This document shows, piece after piece, positions 14,501 through 22,769 of a DNA stretch of 64,000 nucleotides (position 1 is the stretch's first letter; each line of letters starts with the position of its first letter). A model generated the notes under the pieces. That model made no database searches. It was not told the DNA's origin and was given only the letters and a program-made list of their open reading frames with translations. The translations under genes and the position numbers were made by a program. The stretch comes from Tubiluchus corallicola (taxonomy: Eukaryota; Priapulida; Priapulimorpha; Priapulimorphida; Tubiluchidae): the NCBI GenBank assembly GCA_030141605.1, contig JAQGDQ010000428.1:124001-188000 (forward strand), given 5' to 3'.

Positions 14501-17500
14501 ATTACAACCTCCCAAAGAGAAAGAAAATGACACTTGCAAAATACCTTCACATTCACTTTGAACAAAGTCAGTGTTTGCTTAATATCATTGTCAGTATGAG
14601 ATATTTGATTTCAGAAATTGGAAAATTCGAGTAGGCTGTACTACTTGATCCAATGAATCCACGATAACTTGCTCTACTCAGTATGCAAACAATTGGTGTA
14701 AAAATCATTCAAATTTTCTGCTTAACTTAACAAAGCAAAGCGTACATAACTAACTACTCAAATAGGCTCGGAGTTCTAAAATTGTTAATAACTGAGTTCA
14801 AACATGATAACTATGCTGGGTACAGTAAGTGACTTAGAACTTTGGTGCAACCATGAATGAGCATAATATTAGTTGTCAGTGAATTAGTTGCCATACTACC
14901 TAGACTTTGGCCTATAATAAAATCGAGAAGGTATCCTGGATGCTGAGTTATTGCAACAAGTGACACTATCCCCCTAGGCTCAAGGGGAAGTACAGTAAAC
15001 ATTGAATACTATGCCGCCAAAGGCGTTATAATTGTGTATTTTCAGCCACAGAATTTTTGCCAGTACAATTGGAACTTGTCTCATTTAAAAAAGTGCATTT
15101 GGCATTACTGGACATTGCCAAATAGAACCTATTCATCAGCGAAAGAGTAAAAGGATTAATTATGAACAATGCAGTCTTTATAAATTTGTTTTAATAACTA
15201 CAGGCAAAGACTCAAATTCTAATTTAAGTTTCTAACAGCAATTTTAACGATGAATTCCTGCGATTACTAACCATTTCAATAATTTTCTAATGATCTTATA
15301 ATAATTCCATTTTAATAAGCTATACCTAATCTATGGCACAGAACTTATATGTGGGTAACATAATGCTACCCTTTTGACTTTTAACTTCTACTTACTGTAT
15401 CTTACTACTTACCGTCTATGTGATCAATTGTGTAACACATTTACTATTCTTTGAATGCCAATAGGTGCAAGGCAAATTTTACTTGCAAAGTTGACAGTGC
15501 CTTGGGCACTGCTACAATAACAAACGACTAGAAATAAAAGATTAGAAGAAGTTGAAGGGGCCTCAGTAGAGGGACACAGGTACCCCTGGCTACCATTGCA
15601 GTAAATCTGTATTACTTTTTTTAAATTTCCAAATGACAAAAATTAGGTGTCATGTTTACTATCTGCTTGCATTAAAACATGTATTGATTTTCAAACTCAC
15701 CTATCTAGAAAACTCCAAACTCTGATATGCCACCCAACAAAGTCAAATATCACCTTACCAATGGGAAATCAATATTAACCTTATTACTACAGTAAACTGT
15801 GACTATTTGTTTGACACAGAAATACATGTACCAACCAAGATGAACTGCGACCCATTACTGAAAGCTCGAATATTCCTGCTGGCATTCAGTACAAAGCATC
15901 TGTATATCTTGTATCATTTTGAAGATATGGAACACTGTTTAAAAAGTAACCTTTGACTTGAAGTTGAACCGATGGAGTATATAACCAAATCATTAAAAAG
16001 AAACTTCTTAGAATACTTGAAAATTGTTAGCCTTGTAGGCTACAGTGCAATTGGCATGCTGACATACAGACATGTCAACAGATCAGCCAGATTTCCTACA
16101 GTTGCTGCTTCCAAGGGCAGCTGCGACTAAGTTGAATCAGGAATAACTGAATGGTCTTTATCCATCCATTAAGCTAGAAAATGCTACATTTACTTTTTGC
16201 ACAGAATCCTTCGACCAACCTTCAGAATCAGCGAAAAATATGTCAATATGGAGCTGCATCAGCTGCTGGCATTATTTCAAATTCAATAAATTTCCCTTAG
16301 GAAAGCTACAAAGCTGCCGAAAAACAAATTTAGAAAAGAGGAAGACATATGTCAATTCAGGGAGCAACAAACCAGTGAGTGTGGGATGTACACCAATGAT
16401 TACAGGGTTGTTTACATAATTTAAATGCTAAGAATTTTTCAGCCGTTAACCTCTACAGCATTTACATGAATCATCAGCACCTACATTATCATTTACCAAC
16501 AACAATAATTACAACAGTTGGCACAGTCATCGTCATCTTACTATAACCTACATAATGATGCTAAACAAAAAGGTGCCAATGTATTATAATCATTGTCATT
16601 ATTACTACATTAGTGGAGGTTGCTTAAAAAGTCAAGCTAAAGAAGAATAACAAAGTTTATTTGGGCAACATGGACAATAAGTGCTTAAGCCATTCAAACT
16701 ATAGTCAGATTTCACTCATTCAAAAGCAGAGTAGTTGAAAACTTGCACGCTCGTTAAGTAAACACTACAAAAACCTTCAGCTGCACCATTTTAAGTGGTC
16801 TAAGTTTTATTTTTAGCATCTAGGTTCAGAAAAATAAAGCACTAATGGAAACACACTAGAAAAGATATTTTACTATCATCAGTAATATTCCAAGGTCAAT
16901 CCAAAAGGTTGCAGTGTAAACATATCTTTACAGAAACTGTTTTTGTTTGTCAGTCTATCAGGAAACTGCATAAAATGAATTACATGTATACAAGAGAAAA
17001 TGATGAAGCCAGGATTTTGAATTGAGTAAGCTGTTAAATTAAGCAAACAAAACCCAGTTGAACTGGATTTAATAAAATTGTCTTACCCCTTCAATTTCAT
17101 CAAGATCTATATTACCATTATGGTCTTCATCTAAATGACTGTGTAGTGCGGTAATGGCCTCAAAGCCTAGAGGGTCTCTTTGACACTCCTCCGTACAGTA
17201 TGCTTCTGGTACACCTGTGCAGAGAATCAATGAGCACAATATAGAAAAAATTGCAGCAAAATCCATATCAGGGTAAGAAGTACAACAACTACGCACTTCA
17301 TCCGCATATGCACAACACTGAACTGAGGTTGTGCTAAGCTACTTAAAGGAGCACAGCTTGACAAACAAGTAAATATAAGGGTCTGGTATAATATGACTAA
17401 TCAAAGAACAAACAAATGGTGTTGACAAAAACAAAAATCTGCAATTGGGAGGTTTGTGCAGTCATATAATGATTAGTAATCATAAAGAGTGAACGACCTT

Positions 17501-20500
17501 TACATCATTTCAGACGTCTTTTCCGGTAATACATTTATAATGGTGGACAGTTTCTTCTTGATAATTATTACACGTTATGATTAGTCTACGTACGACGTGA
17601 CACCCAACACGTCTTATGTATTTGTCTACTAAACAAGCAAACATTTTATTTAATTACACCTAGGCACCATTTGTCTGTCTAATCTATCTTAGAAAGTTAC
17701 ATTAATCTGCAGAAATACATTGCAGTTTTGCCCGTCATCAGCAAGTCAAATCTTTAGAACAACTAGAAAAGTTAAACAAACTTTACAAGATTTACTTAAA
17801 TGTCAAGCTTCTTTGCGCACCATTTTTACAAAACAATAATACAAAGCCATCAAAACATTCATTTGAAATTAAATACAAACGGAATGTAAAACATGTTGGT
17901 AATTATGGTTACCCTTTCCCCAAAACAAACAAGTCAATATAATTTACAACCAAGGAAACTTGTTTTGCTCAAACAAAATTAATGCCAAATAAATCAATAG
18001 GTTTTATTTGCAGGTGCCTGTTTAAACTAATAAAGTATGATTAAACTAACTAACTACACATAAACTGACAAAATAAATTTAAAGATTATGTATGTATGAG
18101 ATTGTGCTGGTTTAAACATCACATAAGGTTACAACCTTCTTCCTACAGTAAATAACAGACCTCAAGATTTTGTTCTGTTCACTTGTGGAATGAGTTACTC
18201 TACTTAATAGACTTAAAATGAAGCATTAGGTCAAAAATTTTTCATTAACTACCGTTTCTGCATTATGTTTCTATATGCAGCAGATCTTAAACTGTTTGCC
18301 ACTGTTAACTTGCTACAGCCAAATGCAGTTTCATGACATTTTTACGCATTACCATTCCAATAGCAAATAGTATAGGGTAGTAAGCTGAATGTATTGCCAT
18401 TATATCTTTATAATCACTAATAATTTGTGAAAGGCAATCTTTTATATAGTTGTCAAAGTTTGTAGTAGCTTCTGCTCCATCTCTACCGTTCATCAATGAT
18501 CTACCTTGTCGTGTATTCTGTATGTTTCCTACCTTTGCTGATGAGGATGCAAATTAAAAAAAATTACCAAATTGCCAAACTGGACACTTCACATGTCACA
18601 AACTTTTCAAGTTGGATCATTTAGCTTTAAAAAAATTACCAAATTGCCAAACTGGACACTTCACATGTCACAAACTTTTCAAGTTGGATCATTTAGCTGG
18701 CTTTCAAATGATGTTGAAATTGATTTGTAACTTTTAAAGCAAAGACTTTAATAAAGAACATAGACTCTTTTCTAATCTTGCTGTCATGCTACTACATTAG
18801 CTACTATGCAAATGAGTGATTCACATCATTCTGATTACTCTTTTCTTAGTTTAATTCAGCAGTGACTTGTGTTCCATTGTTAGACGATGAAAGTACCCTT
18901 TAGAGCTTATTAAGTAGAATGCCAAAACGTAACACAGAGCTGATGCTTACACAGCAACATCTAATCTAAGCCTCACTTCAGCCCAACCTGTAAATGATTC
19001 CAAATTCCAAATTGTATTGTCAGTTCCAGGGGCGTATCAAGGCTTTACGACCTAGGCTGATAGTTCTATCCCACCAATCTGTTGTGAATTTACGGTTGTT
19101 TATGTAATAAGAAGATTAAACAGTTACTTGTGGTGTATTAGAATTACTATAAAGCTGTTCTGCGAAGCTATTATTAATACATGTATTTGCATAGCGCTTA
19201 TATTCAAACAGGCTATGCAACTGCTTGCTGTGTAATACCTTGCACCTGTTCGTTAAGTGGCACTTATATAAAAGCTCAGTCCAGTAAGTGCCTGTAGTGT
19301 GTTATAAAATTTGCCCTTTGCATGAATATGAAAGTATACACATTTTCCGAGGAGAATAAGAATTTTTCTAAAATGTTACGCCCCTCAAACTTTGGTGTCC
19401 TAGGCTATAGCCTAGTTAGCCTATTGGCTAATATGCACTTAGTGGGTTCTCATTGTTGATGATTTGGAATCAACTCCTTGAACCCTGAACTCTTGGCTCA
19501 CTGAAGGTCTGTTATTACATTAAGCCTCCTATATATCCTACTATTGCCAAAGATGCAGATCAGAATTTCTTACCAGAATCAACAAAAAACTCTTCATTTT
19601 TCCTACCTGCCAAAGAGTAGGCCTACAACAGTACTGATATGGCTCATATGGGCAGCTGCTTAGGCTACAGAATTAGAGTTTTTACAAAATAAATCTTATC
19701 TGTGCATTTTTTTATCAGGAAAATGTTTCTCTGTTAACTCATCAGTAGATTCATGAATGGCATCAATAAAAGAAGCCTCTCCTTTACAAAGCTAATTAGT
19801 TATGAAATGTTAGAATTCTAATTTTTCCTGGATATGTTATGCTAACACTCATTTTCAATTTCTAACAGTAGTATTTTATTAGGAACCACCACAGAACTTG
19901 CTTATGGCTTCAATAATTCAGACTAAAGGCTAGATTTAAAGGGAAACAGGATGATTTTTCAGATCTTGTCCCATATTGAAGTATGGTAAAAAATATACGA
20001 TTTGTCAAATGAAATTTAATTTTAAAATGTTTCCGCTAATTAAATATTAGCTTAGAAGCTCAATCAATGGCCAGTGAGCACATTACAACTCAACATAATT
20101 TTTAACAGTTGAAACATTTCATGAACCTGCTGCAGGTATTTGCAAGGGTATAAATTTCAATGCTCCTGTATCTGTTATAAATACAAATTTTTATGAGACT
20201 GTGTGACATATCACAACTGCATTATGTACTTTGAATCATGTACAGCACCTAATTTTGAAACACGTGTTTTCGATATGCAGGCGTTGTTATCATCTAAAAA
20301 ATTGCTAAATGCAAGCAACAGCGAAAAGTTTACAGCACGAACACAAAATCAGGCTTCCGCGGTAATAATTCTTTCACGAGTCATTCTTAAAAAGTTTATT
20401 ATTTTCCTGTGCAGCTAAGCACAGTATTTATACTACTAATAATTAGTAATTACGTACAGCCAACGAAAAGCGAGACTATGTGTCTTATGCAAAAGTTATA

Positions 20501-20844
20501 GTAGTTTTTAACCGAATACGTTAACTAAATACATGAGCGCAGAAACTCTACTATAGTATTAGTATTATTACTATTACTCGGTATTAACGTTACTTAAATT
20601 CAGTAGTAGTTCGACCCTTCTGTTATGCGCGTTACGTGTAATAAAGTAATATCAAAGTTACAATCATAAACAGAAAAAGAAATATACCTGATGCAACAAC
20701 TTTTTCATTGTTAGGAACAGATTTCGACAGTGGATCAAATTCCGTTATGTCACCAGCAGCCAAGCAATTTAAAAACAGCAAAACAAACAAAAATATAAAA
20801 ACAAAATTTGCGAGATAGTATTTGCGTTTCAAATGATTTGCCAT
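777..20844 (-). CDS. STIM: STIM (stromal interaction molecule) with two tandem EF-SAM modules
   Basis: ER calcium sensor that opens Orai channels when luminal calcium falls. Coding exons, 5' to 3' on the minus strand: 20844-20688, 17214-17087, 12823-12700, 12124-12013, 11870-11758, 11057-10930, 9485-9374, 9174-9063, 7958-7831, 7521-7338, 6873-6780, 6672-6553, 5959-5859, 4113-3953, 2518-2432, 916-777. All junction phases agree and the full set gives 666 aa (human STIM1 has 685). Order: signal peptide (residues 1-31), EF-SAM module A (53-211), EF-SAM module B (212-371), one membrane segment (about 376-397), coiled coil 1, CAD/SOAR (about 474-562) with LQLTHE, SSVDDVD and QAL.EVT blocks, then a Ser/Asn-rich tail. 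The start is the ATG at 20844, followed by a hydrophobic leader. The donor at 7338 (GTACGA) is weak and was chosen because only it keeps phase. Family assignment is firm; which module combination is expressed cannot be told from DNA. Confidence 0.93.
3143..3833. mobile_element. pogo/Tigger-like MITE (691 bp)
   Basis: The left end CAGTAAGTCCTTGTTTAACG and the right end (reverse complement CAGTATGTCCTCGCTTAATG) form terminal inverted repeats. Both ends are flanked by TA (3141-3142 and 3834-3835), the target duplication of Tc1/mariner-type elements. The CAGT start and the repeated TTAACGAAG/TTAAGCGA words are typical of pogo/Tigger ends. There is no transposase frame, so it is non-autonomous. 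It lies in the STIM intron between the tail exons and the CAD exons. Confidence 0.75.
3953..6873 (-). CDS. STIM cytosolic coiled coil and CAD/SOAR exons
   Basis: Exons 6873-6780, 6672-6553, 5959-5859 and 4113-3953 code for the end of coiled coil 1 and the Orai-activating CAD/SOAR region. Recognisable blocks are MWLQLTHEIE, the basic INKKK stretch, RIAHMSSVDDVDQRI and ERLTRWEQIE. The acceptor of the last of these exons is at 4113, which restores the conserved QAL before EVT. At the position equivalent to human STIM1 Phe394 (LFGTF) this protein has Leu (LLGSF), as human STIM2 does. Introns between these exons contain one copy of repeat family R1 (about 4243-4715). Confidence 0.93.
4243..4715 (+). 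repeat. Interspersed repeat R1, copy 1
   Basis: About 470 bp sharing an ordered series of words with copies at 9700-10110 and 11210-11720: CTTGAAAT, AGCAATGCTGTA, TAATCAGAGC, GTGAACCAGTGATG, TTTTAAATT.TTAAGAA, TCTTTC.AAC, TGTATGGAAAG. All three copies have the same orientation, opposite to the STIM gene, and sit in its introns. No coding capacity is visible; probably a non-autonomous element. Confidence 0.65.
7831..11057 (-). CDS. STIM EF-SAM module B (four exons, downstream copy)
   Basis: Second copy of the luminal block. Exons 11057-10930 (128 nt, EF-hand), 9485-9374 (112 nt), 9174-9063 (112 nt, SAM first half) and 7958-7831 (128 nt, SAM second half ending in VLFGPPK). The sum is 480 nt, 160 codons. 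The EF loop DDDNDGSVDTSE is canonical and the CDEEC pair and VELPQY are kept. By my position-by-position count, the first SAM exons of A and B agree at 20 of 37 residues and the EF exons at 16 of 43, so the duplication is old and both copies look constrained. Unlike A, this copy has three N-glycosylation sequons (NKT and NSS in the linker exon, NSS in the last exon). No separate signal-peptide exon was found between A and B. Confidence 0.92.
8040..8345 (+). mobile_element. tRNA-derived SINE-like repeat, copy 1
   Basis: Begins with a box-A-like GTGGTCGAGAGGTTA and a box-B-like GGGTTCACAG, as in SINEs built on a Leu/Ser-type tRNA. The tail shares TTCAGTGGTTCA, ATAATGAG.CAGG, a CACAA..C.TTTCGTTG-like word and CCCTG with a second copy near 48655. 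It lies in a STIM intron. Decayed; no tRNA fold is claimed. Confidence 0.5.
9700..10110 (+). repeat. Interspersed repeat R1, copy 2
   Basis: Second copy of R1, upstream of the SAM exons of STIM module B. It shares with copy 1 GTCTTGAAATTTTG, AATCAGAGCATTC, TTGGTGAACCAGTGATG, ACATTTTAAATTGTTAAGAA and GCATGGAAAGTTTTTTGA, with indels between. Same orientation as the other copies. Confidence 0.65.
11210..11720 (+). repeat. Interspersed repeat R1, copy 3
   Basis: Third and longest copy of R1, between STIM modules A and B. It shares the words AGCAATGCTGTA, TTAATAATATGCTTTTTGG, GAGCCAGTGACATT, CTTTTCCAGTTACATTTAGTC and TTTGTATGGCAAG. A short local duplication (GTGAGCCAGTGACATT / ATGAGCCAATGCCATT) distinguishes it. 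Confidence 0.65.
11758..17214 (-). CDS. STIM EF-SAM module A (four exons, upstream copy)
   Basis: First copy of the luminal calcium-sensing block. Exons 17214-17087 (128 nt, EF-hand), 12823-12700 (124 nt, hidden-EF/SAM link), 12124-12013 (112 nt, SAM first half) and 11870-11758 (113 nt, SAM second half ending in VLFGPPR). The sum is 477 nt, 159 codons. The EF loop DEDHNGNIDLDE has canonical ligands at positions 1, 3, 5, 7, 9 and 12. The CxxxC pair before the EF-hand (CTEEC) and the SAM core VELPQY are kept. Junction phases on entering each exon and leaving the block are 1, 0, 1, 2, 1, identical to module B. I find no N-glycosylation sequon in this copy (NSP is excluded by its proline). The linker exon (starting FIHYEL) is further from vertebrate STIM than that of module B. 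Confidence 0.92.
12176..12308. repeat. Tandem duplication, about 66 bp unit
   Basis: Two adjacent units, 12176-12241 and 12242-12308, both starting TCTGAAAA.TTTTACTCAAAT and ending ACTGGATG or ATTGGATG. A few substitutions separate them. Intronic, within STIM module A. Confidence 0.8.
12880..13470 (+). mobile_element. Decayed non-LTR retrotransposon 3' end (possible)
   Basis: A stretch of mixed coding-like composition with one 102-codon open frame (13065-13373). Near 13390-13450 a frame reads SNFEEVTTFKNRLLKSLDN, which looks like the last residues of LINE polymerases (short hydrophobic helix, then xTFKxxL). Stops and frame changes separate the pieces. Assignment is by pattern only. Confidence 0.3.
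13846..14320 (+). repeat. Interspersed repeat R2, copy 1
   Basis: Starts at GGAAAACAGGATGATTTTTC and ends near GTGGTAATAATTCTTTCACG. The same start and end words, in the same order and about the same distance apart, occur at 19937-20405. In between, both share a CCCAT.TTGAAGTA block and a run of weakly similar AT-rich sequence. No coding capacity seen. Confidence 0.6.
14321..17086. other. STIM intron (module A), no gene seen
   Basis: Remainder of the 4.3-kb intron between the EF exon and the linker exon of module A. I see no coding similarity, no RNA gene and no clear repeat. Short open frames (14811-15002 minus, 15424-15639 minus) have no recognisable content. Confidence 0.5.
18554..18698. 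repeat. Near-perfect 72-bp tandem duplication
   Basis: Units 18554-18626 and 18627-18698 are identical from ATTACCAAATTGCC to CATTTAGCT; they differ only by one A in the poly-A run at the start. Identity this high implies a recent event. It lies in the first STIM intron. Confidence 0.9.
19025..19440. mobile_element. Possible hAT-type MITE
   Basis: Left edge CCAGGGGCGTATCAAGG and an internal inverted GTTACGCCCCTCAA are the kind of ends seen on non-autonomous hAT elements (CAGGGGCGTA). A CCTAGGCT word occurs near both edges. The exact right end and target duplication are not clear. Confidence 0.35.
19937..20405 (+). repeat. Interspersed repeat R2, copy 2
   Basis: Second copy of R2, just 280 bp downstream of the STIM signal-peptide exon in gene direction. 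Starts GGGAAACAGGATGATTTTTC and ends GCGGTAATAATTCTTTCACG. Same orientation as copy 1. Confidence 0.6.
20688..20844 (-). CDS. STIM first coding exon (signal peptide)
   Basis: Codes for 52 residues and one base. Residues 11-31 are strongly hydrophobic (FVFIFLFVLLFL core) with a likely cleavage after CLAAG. It ends in phase 1 before GTATAT. Both EF exons (17214 and 11057) accept phase 1, so this exon can join either module A or module B. The ATG at 20844 is taken as the start because the leader follows directly. Confidence 0.9.
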
Positions 20845-22769
20845 CGAATAATGTCATTGATATAATAACATATTATTAACAACAACCACTAAAACCTTTT
20901 TTATCAAAATAAAATTTTTACTCGAATTCACGCAGCCACTTCTTGGAGTCTCACGTTACCCTAACGAGTACGTGTATAAACAAACTCGTCCCGTTTGCTG
21001 TCAGTTTGAGTTTATTTGAGCAACTTACTTTCTCTGAGAACTTGAGATGCTCTGTTGAGTGTTGACAAGTAAGAAGTTACAAAAAATGGACCTGAAGAAA
21101 ATAAATTTAATTACATGACATAAATAGAATAATCAAATAACTATAGAAAATGTAGTCTAATGCGTGTTATTTTGCCTTGTTCTCCAAGAATAGTGGAAAT
21201 AGGAAAGTTACTGGTTTTGCAAAATTTGTCTCTGTCTCTAGCACAAATTAACATATAGTTTATTAAAAGTGTTATTATATTTTTATTGATCTTCATAATT
21301 TACTACTATTTACATATTTATGAAACACAGGCAACTGTTCAAATTGACATTAAGTTTCATGTTGGCCAATTATAAGCACTTAAGGGAAACAAACCCAACA
21401 GAATAAATTAAATTGTACTAAAAATAGACAAAGTGCAACAGAAACTGCAGCTAAATTATGCTAATTGCATACTGTTTCAAATATTTTAATGATAAAGAAC
21501 GTATGTGGCTGAAGTGCTGAATTATTCGAATCTATAATTATAGGTTCAAATCGAATTCAAACTGAAAAACTCATTCGAATCAAATCAGATTTGCAGGTCT
21601 CTGTTAGTCTGTTAGTCAGTGGTTCCCAACCTTTTGTTGATGGTGACCCCTTTGTAGAATCCTGTATCGTATTGCGACCCCACGAAGTACATAATCACAT
21701 GTTATGCTATCAAATATCATTATCGTTCACATTTATGAATTTTAACTTACTATTCAACAAATTATTGAACAATTAGTGATTGTTTCATTAGTTCATTAAT
21801 GTTCATTTCCTGGAAAATCAACCACTTATACCGCATTTAGAGCGGGAAAACTCAGTTTTACTTTCCAGAACAAAATGATGTAATGAGAGACTGAGGAAGC
21901 AAGACCTACTTCCATACTTTTCATTAAAACAGCACTTTTTTGAAAATTGTTTTTGCACTAGTCCATGACCCCCCGAAAAGTACTTCGCTACCCCAACTGA
22001 TGGCCCATATTCTTAACCACTAAAGATTTGTAAACCATTGACCGTGGCAAAGTTTTCCCATCGACGAACTATAACATGCAATGGTGCCAGAGGACAGTCC
22101 AAGAAGTTGAAGAAAAAAGCTGTTCCACACAGGGTGGTACATAGAACAGAAGAAAGAAAACAATTCTAATTGTGAGCAACTGATGAGTGGAATATGCTGC
22201 CTGACAACATGTTAGTCCAATTAAGCCTACAATGCTGTCAGGTTTAAGTCTGGTCTTGACAAACATTGGAAGCACAATACTATAATAATAATATTATTGA
22301 TCCTAGACACCCTCACTGGCAATAAAATAGGACTGAAGTGTTGTGCTATATTTCATAACTGCAGTGTGGCCATGTAAAGTATACATAAATGACCCGAGAA
22401 CTTTATAAGCTATTATGCTTAATCTCTATCCTTCGATAATGATAGGGGTAACGGTAAAAAAGTGTCACCGCTTATGTTGTATATTATGGACAAATTAATT
22501 AAAATTGTGTATTGAGTATTGTACATTAGGAACGATTGTTCTTTTTTCAGAGACGTAGCTGCAAAAATTATTAATTAACTACATTTCTGAACATGTCGTG
22601 GAAAATCGGCTGAGCAGCAAAATAAAAGGGCAGAACCTAAGTGGCGAACGTTATTTTGTAACACGTGACAGATACAGCTGCAACAAAACATGTGAATGTG
22701 ATGATTGTAATTATTGATAGAAACTCATTTTGGTTTTCAGCATCGAATTAGTTTTAGAAATTGATTCGG
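20845..22769. promoter_or_regulatory. Divergent intergenic region STIM / LAMTOR1
   Basis: 1.9 kb between the two divergent start codons, so promoters of both genes must lie here or in 5' UTR exons. No TATA box placed convincingly. A hAT-like element (21617-22022) occupies the middle. Confidence 0.45.
21617..22022. mobile_element. hAT/Charlie-like non-autonomous element
   Basis: Left end CAGTGGTTCCCAACCTTTTG followed by GGTGACCCC is the classic hAT (Charlie-type) terminus. The right side contains GACCCCCCG, CTACCCCAAC and TTCTTAACCACTA, an inverted and diverged form of the same end. The expected 8-bp target duplication is not recognisable, so the right boundary is approximate. No transposase frame. 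Confidence 0.65.

Noticed and set aside
7831-20844. Two separate tandem STIM genes
   Set aside because: Only one signal-peptide exon and one set of membrane/CAD exons exist; module A has no membrane exon of its own and module B no leader.
21540-21560. tRNA box B (GGTTCAAATCG)
   Set aside because: No box A at the right distance and no acceptor stem; the flanks are simple AT-rich sequence.
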